From Adiantum capillus-veneris (Eukaryota > Streptophyta > Polypodiopsida > Polypodiales > Pteridaceae): 64,000 bases of DNA. The stretch spans positions 53,249,268-53,313,267 of the forward strand of contig CM043944.1 of NCBI GenBank assembly GCA_014529385.2, in the 5' to 3' direction. Below are positions 1 to 12,081 of this stretch, in pieces. Within the stretch, counting starts at the first letter, position 1. Every line of letters begins with the position of its first letter. Made by a program: the position numbers and the translations under genes. The notes beneath the pieces were generated by a model. It did no database searches, was not told where the DNA came from, and was given only the letters and a program-made list of their open reading frames with translations.

Positions 1-1930
1 GAAAATTATAAGAAAGTTAAGAGAGCCTAAAAAACCCTTAGGGAAGTGGTGGAAGAAGTTATCATGCTTATATAGACAAATAAGAAATTACTAGGTCAAG
101 AATTTACCAATTAAGACTATATATTTAACCTTGGATGGGTTACGGTTGAATACAAAGGTTAAGTTTAGATTTTGAACTATTTACCTAATGATTAGACGTC
201 CTTTCATAAGGATAATAAGTTATGATACTAAAAAGGACCCGAGCAAATCCTACATCTGATGATGAGGATGTAGCTCCAAAACGAACTAGAGCATCACATG
301 ACGATGAAGCCGGACCTAGTAGTAGGCCTACGGAGGAGAGTCTTCAGGCGCTAGCACAACAACAGATGGCCAATCAATCCCAGGTGGGTTTCCCATTATT
401 CAATTAAGTCTTTAATTAGTTTAAGTTCTTTTATAAGTTAGCATTGCATACGTAAGAAGGATAAATTGGCTGAAAACGCAAGGTAACTTCCAGCGTGCAT
501 TTGTTTATAATGTAGGAAAGAATTGTTTGGGTTAAAACTGGTTGAATTAGGAAAGATATGTTTGATCATCCTTAAGACAGCTTGTCTCAAGACACCTCCG
601 ACTCCTTGATATAAATTGATGATAATGATTGGCTTTCTAGCCACGGTTAAGTCGGTTACCCCCATGAACGACGAGTTTCTACTCCGTGTCATGTCTTGAT
701 GTTTCTACATAATTTAGGATACCGTTTTTTTATCCTAGGGGAGCCGCCCGGTTGTATGGGCAACTGGTTTGGTGTATGGGCACCCGGAACCTTGGGTGGG
801 GGTTTATCCACTCCGGATTTGAATAAGGAATGGGTGCTGTTTTTCACCCTTAGGTGGTCTTGAGACAAGACGAGTACTGGTCATGGTTATTATGGATAAT
901 GTTTTGATTGACAGTACCTTGTCTTAAGTTTAAAGATGTCTGTTTGCTAAAAGAATGCTTTCAATGCTGTTTTCAAGGAATTACCGTGATGGAACGTTAA
1001 AAGAAACCATTATTTTAAATGTTAAAACAATGTGATAATAAGATAAACAAATCTTGTGTGAGTGCGGGGTGGTAAGTGGGGATTGACTAAGGTTGTCAAT
1101 CATGGACGGGTGGACCTGATTAGTCAGGTAACTATCCATTCCCGTGCAATAAAACGTTTTAGAAACTTCTCACTTAGAGAGGAATCCACCAACGGCTGTG
1201 CCCTCACATATGTTAGGGGGAAAAAAGCGTTGACTAAGGAAACCATAATCTGAATGATGAAGTTATAGGGCCTCAATAAGAAATTTTTTTGTAGGTTGTT
1301 TGAATACATTGTCCCGTTTCCGCTGCGAGACAGGACTAGGTCTTCTTCTAGGGCTATAGACCCAAGCCATTGTCGATGGCAAAGGTTTATTCCTTGGATT
1401 TTTCTTGTCTAGAGACTCCGATTTTTATAAGGCCTAGAGACCTGTCAAGGATCCCATCCCGATCACGGTATAGGCGGGTTGGGGACATTACAGGTAAGCA
1501 AGACAACGTGGAAGGGATGATTGGTGTATATATGAACAAATGAGGTGCAATAAATTCCTATCAATTTGATGTGGCTACGACGAGGAAGGGATGTACATGC
1601 TCTCAAGTATAAACGACAATCAAGAACCAAAGTACTGGACAATAGAGCACTACAAATGTTCCCTTACAAAAAGAAACATAGGATGACTTGAGCATTAAGT
1701 AAAAAGCTAGAGCTCTTGTTAGTCTATCAAACTAGCTTCATGCCCAAACATGTAAATCCCAAGCAAGAACAATTGGAGCGAAGGAAGAGTATGAGTGAGG
1801 GAGACTACAATTAAATAAAGAGAGATTGAGCCTAAGAGAGAAAATAATATTTTCAAATATTGTGCTAATTCTTTTAAAAGTGAATCTTGATCTGAATATA
1901 GGAATTAATTTATCCATTCATAACCCTTTT
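1..1930. other. Unassigned repeat-like DNA
   Basis: No intact gene is visible here. A 61-codon ORF on + (222-407) encodes a charged, Arg/Glu/Ser-rich peptide resembling the variable N-terminus of a gypsy Gag, but nothing confirms this. Around 1440-1500 there is a GC-rich stretch (GGCGGGTTGGGGACATTACA) of the kind found near the 3' end of some plant gypsy LTRs. I could not find a partner LTR, so the stretch remains unassigned. Confidence 0.3.
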
Positions 1931-1959
1931 TTTTGTGGTACATTGTTATACAGCAAACA

Positions 1960-2990
1960 ATAAATATTCTGTTGATGATGAGATTTACTATTTTCGTACA
2001 AATATTTGCTCGAGTTTGTCTTTGCTTGAAAAAACCCGCTCGATGCTTGGTAAGACTCGTCCTCAAGTGATCGGGAAGGCTCTAGAGATTGTGCAAACGT
2101 ATTCAACTGCATTAGGGTCGAAGTGCAATACTGAAAAATCAAGATTGATCTCCCTCTCAAAAGATGACTCATTCGATCCGGCAATGTGGTCCGTGGAGAT
2201 TGTGTCCAAAGGGACGGTGTTTAGGCACCTGGGAGCCCCTCTGAGGGTGGATATAACCCACAAGCAAAGATTCTCATGGGTGTTGGATAAGATACGAAGC
2301 AAGCTGCGAAGGTGGGAGTATGTACTCCCTTTTGAGAGTAGATTGAAAGTGATCAATTCGTTTATGCTCTCATACTTATCATTTAATGGCCCCTGCTCAA
2401 GATAGCCAAATGCAAGTGGAAGGAGTTCTTTAAAACAGTGAAAAGATTCCTCTGGAAAAACAACAATAAAGACTCACTGCCTTGGCAATGGGTAAGTTGG
2501 GAGGCCATAGCGAGGCCGATGCGGCAAGGCAATCTCGAAACTCTAAACCCTAGTACTCACGCAGAGGCTCAGTGTGCCAAGTTTGCTGCAATCACGAAGT
2601 AAGATCAAGCATGGGCTGTGATGGCTAAGGCCATGATGGACAATGCCAAACTGTACTTGCAAGACGACCAATGGAAAGGGCTAGATCTACACGACAAATT
2701 ACTTGCCCCTCGGTGGTCTAACCTGAAGCTTGGGGGCTTACCTGGCAGCGAGCTGGCTTGAAAGTGCAACAAAGCGGGGGAGGCCTTGGAATGGGGAGAG
2801 GTAAGTAGATTTTCCAAAGCTCAATGTCTCATTGGTCCCCTTGGCTATCTAAGGCGGGAAGCGTCTTGTTGAACGGAGGGAGCTGGCCAGAAAGATGAAG
2901 ACCAAAGGAATCCATCGACTAGGCTAGTTTTGGGACTACAATAGTAGTGACTAGAAGGATCGGACCAACTTGCCTTCGAGTTCATACTCA
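1960..2990 (+). pseudogene. LINE non-LTR retrotransposon fragment, C-terminal part of reverse transcriptase
   Basis: Roughly 1980-2395 reads as the end of a plant L1-type reverse transcriptase and its thumb region. Recognisable are a FRHLGAPLRVD block, KIRSKLRRWE, and FESRLKVINSFMLSYLSF. A frameshift near 2390 ends that frame. The same protein continues in the next frame to about 2600 (KCKWKEFFKTVKRFLWK, then LPWQWVSWEAIARPM), followed by further stops. The catalytic FADD part upstream is absent, so this is a truncated dead copy. It would have acted in target-primed reverse transcription. The opposite-strand LINE fragment just downstream is a different segment, so the two are separate insertions or a rearranged copy. 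Confidence 0.72.
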
Positions 2991-3024
2991 ATGGGACAGA
3001 GAGATTGCTAGAAAATATAGGTTT

Positions 3025-3940
3025 AGAACGGCGAGTATATTATATTAACAACCCAAAAGAATTACCAATACTAGTCATGCCATGACGTCTTCCAGCACAC
3101 AATAGTACATCGGCTAAAAGGCGAGCCACCCCATTACAATGGTGATAGACCTGTCTAGTTCAGAAAAATATCCTTAGCCATGCAGTTTGGACAATGCTGC
3201 AGTCACCACCTTGTCCCACTCTTCACAGTTCCTCCTTTTTCCACTAGCAATAATCGCTACCTTGCTTTCTTGAATAATCTCCATAAACCTTGTTGTTTCC
3301 ATGCAATTCTCAAAGAGTAGACAGTTGTTGGCCTTCCATACGTGTTTAAAGTAACAATACCTCACAATTTGTGTACTGATGAGAAGTGGGTGGCTCATGG
3401 TCGCCTTTCCCCCCCAGAAAAAGCTTGTTCTTGAAGAACCCAACCTTCCATGTCTTTTGGATCCACTTACAAATCGTCCCTACGAGGCCACATTACCCCC
3501 GGAGAGTCCTTGAATAGGTGGGGGAGGTTCTCACTTGCAGATTTGCATTGTGGGCATCTATCTGGCCCAATACCTCTAGCTAGGACCTTCATCCCAGTCG
3601 ACAAGACCCCCGAGAGCACTTTCCAAAAAAAGACCGTCATCCTAAGCCACCATCTTGGGCACCAAATGTTGTCAACAAGTGTCACCCATCTTGCCTCTGG
3701 CCATCGCTTGCCCCATTGTTTGTTCAACGGGTAGAACCAATCCAACAAAGCCATAAGGGTGTTGTACACCTCCCTAGTGCAAGGTTTATGGAAATGTCTA
3801 TCTATAGGCCACTAGCAAGCTTTCCAATCAAACTGGATTCTCAAAACGGAAGACAGAAGCTAAATTCCATCCAGGTAGATAGAGAAATTGAAATAAGTAA
3901 ACTGCTTTTATTGACTTTTGAAGTAGTTGACCTCACATAG
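3025..3940 (-). pseudogene. LINE fragment, zf-RVT C-terminal domain
   Basis: Minus-strand frames at 3769-3467 and 3443-3174 read as the C-terminus of a plant LINE polyprotein. Features are a tryptophan-rich segment (WWLRMTVFFWKVLSG), then the zinc-binding zf-RVT motif (PDRCPQCKSASENLPHLF), then a trailing block with YCYFKHVWKANNCLLFENC. The two frames are separated by a stop and frameshift around 3445-3465, and no reverse transcriptase precedes them on this strand. A second copy of the same family lies at 25850-26580, also on minus. This is a dead 5'-truncated insertion. Confidence 0.7.
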
Positions 3941-4002
3941 TCGTAGGTGCATGAAATGGGTGTTTATACCTATAGAACAATAATTCAAGAGGAGTATTAA
4001 GT

Positions 4003-4020
4003 GGGGGGGGGGGGGGGGGG
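4003..4020. repeat. Poly-G tract
   Basis: An uninterrupted run of 18 G lies about 60 bp upstream of the copia element. Its length is likely variable and prone to sequencing error. Confidence 0.85.
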
Positions 4021-4481
4021 AGAAAAGTGACACGGATGTGGTCTTGGAGGAGGAAGACGCATTTTAGAATATGCTACAATCATTGTTAAGTATGGAGCGT
4101 GATTTACCCCTTGTAGTTTTTTGTGTTAAAAATGCACATTTGTAAGGCCCCCAGTATGAGGAGAAGCCATCAAGCGTGAAGAAAAATCACTTATCGGCAA
4201 CCAAAATTTTCACCGCCACTAGAATATTCCTTTTCGTCGAAATATTATGGCCGGACGACGGTTGGAAAGTGGTCAAAAAACGATCAGTTGGTTAATCGGT
4301 GGTTAATAGTCAATGGTCGGTGTTGATGGGTGGAAGTCTTTGGCGGTGGCCAATTTCAAATTGGACTTGTCTTCTCAAGGGCAGCCACACATGGACGCAT
4401 TGGAGAGTCCAACTCGGACTTGTCTACACAAGGGAGGCTACACATTGCTGCCTCTCATGAGAGAGGGCAACCCTTTTGGCC

Positions 4482-4488
4482 TATAAAA
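4482..4488 (+). promoter_or_regulatory. LTR TATA box
   Basis: TATAAAA lies in the context CCTATAAAAGGAGGCC, about 400 bp into the LTR. The same sequence is kept in the 3' LTR at 14205, as expected of a Pol II LTR promoter. Confidence 0.6.
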
Positions 4489-4693
4489 GGAGGCCTTTTC
4501 TACACACAAAAATTGATTGAAGAGGTGAAGCATTGTGATGCATTGTGAAGTTGATGCAACAAGGTGGATGTGAGGTGGTGAGAGCAAAGCAAGGTGGGAG
4601 CTCCATTAACTTACTTCTTGTTTGAAGTACTAAAGCCATTGAGTGGATGCTTTCCCATGGACGTAGCCACATTGGGTGAACCACATATAACGT

Positions 4694-4694
<1 letters not shown>

Positions 4695-4788
<94 letters not shown>
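4695..4788. repeat. (CT)n microsatellite in LTR
   Basis: About 47 uninterrupted CT units. The homologous place in the 3' LTR (from about 14444) has only about nine, so the tract expanded after insertion. Confidence 0.95.
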
Positions 4789-4791
<3 letters not shown>

Positions 4792-4848
4792 GTATAATCT
4801 CTTGTGTGTGAACATTATCTCTCTCCATTAAATAAACTTATCTCTCTC

Positions 4849-5025
4849 TGTAAGACCTAGGGAACTGAGACATAGGATCCTCCTCCCTACAACCCTTTAT
4901 CTAGGCCTAGCTCCTAGCTCTTGCCCTAAGCGGATCCCCAGTCCACACTAGTCCAGTCCAGGCCCTTGGCCTAGTTCCCTGACCCCCTAGGTTGGGCCTT
5001 GCACCGTAGGACCCTTGTCCTGACA
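4849..5025 (-). repeat. 3' LTR of family S copy 1
   Basis: This is the left direct repeat and the 3' LTR in the element's own orientation. On + the bases immediately to its right, TTACTCCCCCCTTAAGG, are the complement of a polypurine tract. Confidence 0.85.
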
Positions 5026-5042
5026 TTACTCCCCCCTTAAGG
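5026..5042 (-). other. Polypurine tract of family S copy 1
   Basis: The minus strand reads CCTTAAGGGGGGAGTAA directly before the LTR start TGTCAGG. The same arrangement is seen in copy 2 at 25313-25326. It would prime plus-strand DNA synthesis. Confidence 0.7.
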
Positions 5043-5439
5043 AAGAGTTTCCGTCCTTGAAAACTAGAGTGAAAAGAATAAGTTTTCACAAAAGCTATAA
5101 AGCAATACACTTGACTGTAGACTAGTCAAATCATCTTAAAACCGTACCATAAGAATCATATCAAGAGTTGTAATGTGCATATGCTATTTAGCATATCCTA
5201 AATATATGCTCTTAGCACCTCTGACTGGTGTAGCCACATATATTTTATGCTCGTAGCAAGTTCATGCTCTTAGCATGTCTTATTGTCCTTTCTTAAGTTG
5301 CAGAATATAAACCTTTGTTTATAACATGCTCATAACATAAGTTACAGGAATGATTGATGATTTACTCCTTCCATTTGAAAGAGAGGGTTCATCCTTGAAA
5401 CAACTGGAGATGTAGTCTCATGCCGCCTCAGACAAAAGA

Positions 5440-5980
5440 GTGTTAAACACTAGGGCCCATAGCACCTAGTGTGTATGCAATAACAAACCTTTATCCTAGC
5501 CTATAGAACACAAGAGTGCTTTAACTTATAGTAAGTAAACTCCAAATAGAGCAATAAATGCTTAGTAATTGGATATGCTTGGTGCGAATGTACGCACTTT
5601 GCATATCCTTCAGCCCTAGAGTACACTTTGTAATCTGCCTATCCCCTTGGATAACTGACATGAGATGTGTTTTCCTCACGGTTTACAAACAGTCATCCCA
5701 GATGACTGGTAAATGGGAATCACAATATCGTGTAACATCGTTGAGGAATCAACAATGTCCGAAATAACCATTGTGGTTAACTTGAGAAATTCACAAACAC
5801 CCAAACCATGACCTCTATTGGGGATTAGTAGACCCAAAAGTAATCTCATAGAGATACTACTCATAGAGTGCAAAAATGCTTCATAAGCAACAACTGGATG
5901 AATATGCATGCCGTTCCAAATCAGCTTTTGCTAAACACTAGGGCCCATAACACCTAGTGTGCATGCATTTAGCAAAAAAT
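5440..5980. repeat. Two hairpin-forming repeats inside family S copy 1
   Basis: ACACTAGG...CCTAGTGT with a roughly 10-base loop occurs near 5448-5475 and again at 5936-5961. The second copy has an outer stem TTTTGCTAAA (5926-5935) pairing with TTTAGCAAAA (5968-5977). The two copies are nearly identical over about 35 bp. Confidence 0.6.
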
Positions 5981-7363
5981 AGATCCGAACCTGTATATCC
6001 ATGGTGATTCTTGCCAATCCTTATGGCTAATGTGATGTACCTAGCACACATTAAAAAGTAATGAAAATAGGTCTGAAAAGAAACTAAATACTTTCACTTG
6101 CAATCTTGTGCCAGCCTTGCTGAAACATCTGAAGCATAATAGAAAGTGAAACATGGGATCACTTCTAGGTACAAACAATGAAACTTTTTCATTAACAACT
6201 TAGAGCCTTGCTATATGTATAAACAACCATCTGTAATGTTGTTTAGTAGTACTTGTATGTGAACAAGTCATTCTAAGTATCCGACAATTTTTGGCCACTA
6301 AAATTGCTTCTGATACGTCGTGCTGAAAATGGTCTAGAAAACAGATTTGACCAGTACCTAGCTGGACTTTGTCGTGACACATAATTGAAATAATGGCACC
6401 AGTGTCAGTCCAGAGACTCATATTCTCCACAAGTGGAATATGTCTCATGTGAGGATGTATAGAAAAGAACATCCGTCAAGTACAAAATGTACTTGTGTGT
6501 GGAGGTAACTCTAAACACTCTGCGACAAGAGTGAGAGGACCCTCATTCATTGCTCCACACTAGCTAAATCAAACTCCTTGAGTTCCTAGACCATGTTGTA
6601 TCCCATGTGACAACATGTGCCAAATTGAACCCTACAAGTAGGCTCGTAACAGCATAAGGCAGAAAGATAGATTGGACACTTGGCCCAAAATCCTTTGTGT
6701 CGTCATGCCCTTGCCATGGCTCTATAACATTCAAGCGTACTTATACGCCTTGAAAAACCAAGCAAAGCATACTAAAAATGGAATAACACCAAATCAATAG
6801 ATGCGTACCTAGAGATTTGAACGTAATGTTCACTTACCCGTATTCAAATGGAGAGGAGCACGTCCCCTACCTGAAAAACAAACAACATTGCATTGGGAAC
6901 CCTGAGTGTTGCCTTTGCAATCCATCCCTGGATTAGAATCTACGTAGTCAAACCCCTTGGTAAGACTCTTTGTAGAAACTGCTCAACTAGCATATAACGG
7001 TCACCAACATAGTCAACCGTGTACAGAATGATTGAAATCAACTTGAAAAGTGTGTTCATCCGCTTACGCGTGGTAGATTGCGGAATTCTTTCCTTCAATG
7101 TATAACTGGGAGAGATCAATTGTGATCCACAATGCAGATCAAACTATGATCCTTATGCATATGGGGCGATGTAGCAATCACCCACCGGGTCTTACCCCAA
7201 AACAGTATGTCCATAGCCATTACGTAGTGCTATAGAGAGAGCAGGAGACCCACACAAGTGAACCGTCGAGCTCTTATGGACAGCCATGTTGTCACAACTG
7301 ATTGCTGCATCTATACTTTCTTGTAGAGATCAGCTCTGCTGTGAATTGAAGATTATCCAAAAC

Positions 7364-7582
7364 TCAGCTTGAGTGTCGTACTGAAAACATGTAGTGCAAA
7401 AATGACACCCTAAACATCCGGAATGACAAGACTCTTGCTTGTCCATTAACGTCGATGTGTACTTCCTTGGGTAGATCTTGAAAACAATCACCCAAAGAAT
7501 GCCAATAGTTGGGTCTTACCCTTAGCCTGACAACGGTTCTTAGCCTGTTTGGCTCATAGTCCTTATGCAAAATAGTGTGCAA
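7364..7582 (-). pseudogene. Conserved block of family S, unknown protein
   Basis: This 72-codon minus-strand frame matches a 71-codon frame at 22702-22917 in the second copy. Shared blocks are KEVHID or REVHID, GQARVLS, and HYMFSxRHSS at the end, including the position of the stop. No known domain is recognised. Conservation may simply reflect common descent of the two elements. Surrounding frames are full of stops. Confidence 0.4.
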
Positions 7583-9874
7583 TCGACGAACCGATGAAGA
7601 CTAATTTGAGTAGCATCTTAGCCACGTGCTAGCTATGAGTTAGAGCACCTTGGCTCAAGCTGACTCACGAGCAAAACATGTATCAAAAGTTTCTTAGAAG
7701 ATTTTCATTTTTTCCTTAGAGAGAGAGAGATAGAGAACGAAAAGAAGAGCATGCTGGGCTAAGGAACTTTCCTTAAGTTTTTAGAGTGTGTGCCCAAGCT
7801 ATGTGCTCTTACGCATCTTATGCCTGACTTGCAGCTTATCGTATGTATTCCCCAGTTTTCCGGTATGACTCTCTCATCGAGAGAGGTAACAGAAAAACAC
7901 AAAACTCGTTCCGATCCACCTACCTTGCAGGGAGCGTGATTGCCCGTGAAATAAGTCCGAGAATTAGGCTCCTGTTAGTATCATTGTGTGTTGATAGCAA
8001 CCAACAATCATATTAAACAATCTATCCTTAATATGTCCTTGACAGAGTTGCGAGTGTGATAGCGGAAGCATAATGCATGAAACGGTAGTATTGAATCCAC
8101 CTCATTAGCATGCCTTGCATGCAGAATTGTAAGCCCTTGGCTACTGTGACGGCCTCAAGCACGAGGGCCAAACCCATAAGTGCCTTGCACAGTCGATACT
8201 GGTAGGGATGCTATGAGGTGATATCCCGATTTTGCCAATTCCCCAAACTTGGGTGCGAATGCCCTTGATTCCCAGGCAAGAAGCATTATCTCAGCACGAT
8301 TTAGAAGCCTTGCTTCACGTGAACCTATCAAAGCACGTTGCTTTGTATAACAGACAATCCTTTCCAACGAAAATGTGTAAGCATGAAAAAACAAACAAAA
8401 CTCAACATTGTCTACCCTGGTCTTCCACAGCAACCATTTGTCCATAACTTTTGAAGGAGAAACTTGCTCAAATCCGGCTCATAGCCAATTCTGATGCGTG
8501 AGAAAGAGTGGTCGCATGTACCATATACACCCACTTGGCATGTAATGAATTATCTTGCAGACACATTGCCAAGTTCTCCCAAAGGTCATACGCTCATAGC
8601 ATATACCAAACGTGGGAAGTCGTGTGTTTGTATGACACATCTCAGTAGCCGCACTTTGGATGTTACTGTCGTTCATAGCTACAATTACTCTTGCTCAGAG
8701 ACAGATGTCATAGCAAAGAAAATCGACGTTGTCGATCATTCACAAAACAGTGACCATGTCGAATTGTAAATCTAATGGAAAAGCAGTATAATACGTGCAA
8801 GTTATGCATCTCATACTTGCTTGGCTTCATGAATGATAGCCGTGATCATTCATAGAATCCATTGCATACCAGAGTTATCAAGCACATGCTCAATAAACAA
8901 AAATCAATTGCGTACCTCATGAAGTACACCTGCCAACGAGTCGTGCCGTCATAATAATCGAATGAGTTGCAATCAAGAACAAAAACAAGAAATTCTTTCC
9001 CAGATACTGATTTTTGGTACAATAGACATGGCCAATTACCGTTGCCTTATAAGGCACAAGCCATGCCTGAGTTGCCTCTACTACTAGACAACCTTGCCTC
9101 GTTAGAGCGCCATAGAAACCCGTGTATGGGTTATTTCTATTAGAGCCGTGCTCCTTAGTCCTAATCACGGTAATGACCACCAAAATTGGATGTAATATGT
9201 TGACCATGGTCATACTGGACCCGTAGGTAATCTCTCAGGGCACCATGGCCGAGATTAACATAAGGATATACTCTTGCAATACAATTGTAGACATAGAGCT
9301 ATGAAAATTGCAAGAACGTGAAATTTCAAACCTGATAATCCGTTCGTGTCCCTGTCCGAGGTCAAGCACTTCCTTGTCGTGCATGGTACTTGCTTGCTTG
9401 TCCTTGCATGTTGGATTGGCCACATGGCCAGTGCTTTACTCGAGCTACTGCCGGTTTGCCTTGTGAACTTCTCTGAAATTCTACAACCAGATTGACCTTC
9501 CTTGCCATGGTTTGGTTTGGCAACTCAGTGTTGCTTTTGCATGGGCTTCAACTGTGGGAACTCCTCTTAGGAACCTACTTTGGGCAAAAGCCCAAAATAG
9601 GTTATCCCTAATGGGAACATAAAGTCCCAAGCTCAGCGATGGCAAAAAACGTAGGGCTGCACAAGGAAAAACACTCGCGATGTTCCAACCACACCCCTAC
9701 AGGGCTCCGGACTGTGACGAAAGTTGTACATCTTGTCGGGGCACACCCTTTTGGTGCTGATTTGGCTTGATTCCATGCAGGTCGACTGCGCTCCACTCCC
9801 CGACTAAGCCCGCCTTCCCACGCTGGGTCTTCTTCTGCAGCGTCAGCTCTATAGGGGCGGTGTCCCATCACGCG

Positions 9875-9993
<119 letters not shown>

Positions 9994-10059
9994 ATGCAAC
10001 CATGCGTGCAAAAAACATGCAAGGCTCCCTCCTCCTCCATAGCTCCTCCCCCCCCCTGA

Positions 10060-10071
10060 GCTCTGATACCA
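10060..10071 (-). other. Primer-binding site, initiator-Met tRNA
   Basis: On minus the sequence is TGGTATCAGAGC, one base from the end of the LTR at 10073. It is complementary to the 3' end of plant initiator-Met tRNA and fixes the minus orientation of the nested element. Confidence 0.85.
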
Positions 10072-10072
10072 A

Positions 10073-10250
10073 TGTAAGACCTAGGGAACTGAGACATAGG
10101 ATCCTCCTCCCTACCGCCCTTTATATAGGCCTAGCTCCTAGCTCTTGCCCTAAGCGGAAACCTAGTCCACATTGGTCCAGTCCAGGCCCTTGGCCTTAGT
10201 TCCCTGACCCCCTAGGTTGTGCCTTGCCCTGTAGGACCCTTGTCCTGACA
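10073..10250 (-). repeat. 5' LTR of family S copy 1
   Basis: This is the right direct repeat of the nested element, about 94% identical by eye to 4849-5025. CTCTC follows it, completing the target duplication. Confidence 0.87.
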
Positions 10251-10255
10251 CTCTC

Positions 10256-10306
10256 CATTAAATAAACTACTCAATTATCTAACTAGCTTTGTCATATTCC
10301 CTAACA
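10256..10306 (+). repeat. Copia 5' LTR, right part
   Basis: CATTAAATAAACTACTCAAT...CCCTAACA matches the last 51 bp of the 3' LTR. This shows that the copia LTR resumes after the nested element. Confidence 0.85.
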
Positions 10307-10308
10307 AC

Positions 10309-10320
10309 TGGTATCAGAGC
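10309..10320 (+). other. Copia primer-binding site, initiator-Met tRNA
   Basis: TGGTATCAGAGC lies two bases after the LTR end. It is the standard minus-strand primer site of plant copia elements. Confidence 0.88.
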
Positions 10321-10379
10321 AAGGTTTGCTCGTAGATAAATTTTCTCGAGGAAAGGATTCCTTGAATTGAGTGGGAGTA

Positions 10380-11220
10380 ATGGCAGAGGAAGGAAAGCTC
10401 AAGATCGAGAAGTTCAATGGCAAGAACTATTAACACTGGAAGGTGCAGATTGAAGATTATCTCTATCAGAAGGACCTCTATTTGCCACTAGGAAAGAAAC
10501 CTGCAACGATGGTAGATGAAGAATGGATTGTCCTTGATCGAAAGGCATTAGGAACAATCCGGCTAAGCTTGGTGTCAACGGTGGCCTTCAACATTTTGGA
10601 GATAAAGACCACAGAGGACTTGATGAAGTCACTTGATAGCCTCTACAAGATACCATCGGCATCCAATAAGGTATTTCTTGTGAAGCGTTTGTTCAATCTA
10701 AAGATGACAGAGAATGGTTCAATTGCAGAAAACCTAAATGAATTTAACACCAACATAAGTCAACTTTGATCGGTGATGACGAAGTGCAAGCTCTCCTTAT
10801 AGTATCGTCTCTACCGATAGTTGGAACATCCTTGTGATGGTTGTAAGTAACTCTATATCTGGCACAAATACTCTTAAGTTTGATGATGTTGTGGGTGTTC
10901 CCCTAAGCGAGGAACTGCGAAGGAGAAGCACAGGTAAATCATCAAGTGATGTACTATCAATAGAAACAAGAGGAAGGCCTAAGGAGAGGTTCAAAAACCA
11001 AAAGGGTCGTGATCGCTCAAGATGGAGCAAGTCACGCACAAAGTCGGTTCTTGAATGTTGGAACTGCAATAAGAAGGGCCATGTCAAAAAGGATTGCTGG
11101 TCCAAGAAGAAGAAGGAGTCGAAGTCTCAAGATAACAAGCCAACATCAGAGGCCAATGTGGCAAGTAAAGTAGAGCAAGATGCTCTAACTCTCTCATTAG
11201 ACAATGTGTCTAATTCCTAG
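10380..11220 (+). pseudogene. Copia Gag with zinc knuckle, broken
   Basis: The frame opens at ATG 10380 (MAEEGKLKIEKFNGKNY), typical of copia Gag, and hits TAA at 10431. The same frame continues after the stop as an UBN2-type Gag body (HWKVQIEDYLYQKDLY, later FLVKRLFNLKMTENGS) until stops near 10770. A third segment, 10834-11220, holds the CCHC zinc knuckle CWNCNKKGHVKKDC followed by a lysine-rich tail. Gag would form the virus-like particle and bind RNA. Premature stop and frame changes make it non-functional. Confidence 0.8.
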
Positions 11221-11735
11221 ATAGTAGATTCTGGGGGCTTTATTCCATGCGACGCCGCGCAAGCAGCATTTCCAAGATTACACCAAAGGTAATTTTGGGT
11301 ATGTATACTTGGGAGATGATGAAGCTTGTGGGCAAAGGTACAGTTTGTGTCAGAACTGCTAACAAAAATGAATGGAAGCTTAAAGATGATAGAGGTATTC
11401 CTTCTCTTCACAAAAATTTGATCTCTACAACGAAGCATGCGGCTACATACAGGCTTACCGTTTGAGCTTTGGACGGAAGCCGTAAGTACATATGTGTACT
11501 TAATCATCGGTCACCCTCAACGGCATTGGATGGGGGAGTTCCATAGGAGGCATGGACATGTAAACCGGTGAATTATTCATTTTTCAAAGTGTTTGGGTGT
11601 AAGGCTTTCATGCACATAGATAGAAGCTTAAGGTCAAAGCTAGATATAAAGTCCAAAAAATGTTTCTTCATTGGCTATGGAGAAGGTGACTTTGGGCATC
11701 TCTTATGGAATCCTGAAGATGAAGTTCTTTAGTAG
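11221..11735 (+). pseudogene. Copia protease and integrase remnants, core deleted
   Basis: IVDSG at 11221 is the aspartic protease active-site motif. Around 11325-11435 a GTVCVRTANKNEWKLKD block follows, the usual region before integrase, ending in PSLHKNLIST. About 11463 onward reads directly as the integrase C-terminal part (WTEAVSTYVYLINHRSPSTALDGG, with stop), and 11561-11733 as KVFGCKAF...KCFFIGYG...LLWNPEDEV. The HHCC and DDE catalytic segments between these parts are missing, a deletion of several hundred bases. Confidence 0.75.
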
Positions 11736-12081
11736 GGGTGTAATTTTTAACGAACAAAATATGTACAAAAATTACTTGGAAAGAAAACAAACAAAAGAAA
11801 CAAGTGATGAGTATATGGAGCTTGAGAGCAATTAAGACTCAAGGAATGCAAACGGTGACAATGTCAACCAAATGAGGAGCCTCAACCTATTCCTTGAAGA
11901 TCTAAAAGAGCAAGTAGATCTCCAAAAAGGTCCGTTCCTTCCTTCAACCATCTCTTGATCTCATATTCTGGAGAACGGAAATCATACAAAGAAGCTATGC
12001 ATCACAAATCCAAAAAACAAAATGAAGAGGATGCAAGTGGAGATGGACTCATTACATTGCAACCAAACATGGGAGTTGTTT

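Larger units (their letters stand above)
4084..4848 (+). repeat. Copia 5' LTR, left part
   Basis: This matches the 3' LTR at 13779-14544 along its length, beginning TGTTAAGTATGGAG. It holds a TATAAAA box and a long (CT)n tract that is far shorter in the 3' LTR. It stops at 4848, where the nested element begins, and resumes at 10256. Just before the break a 23-bp segment (from TTATCTCTCTCC to AAATAAAC) starts a second time, and the second copy is completed after the nested element. A small tandem duplication therefore predates that insertion. Confidence 0.88.
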
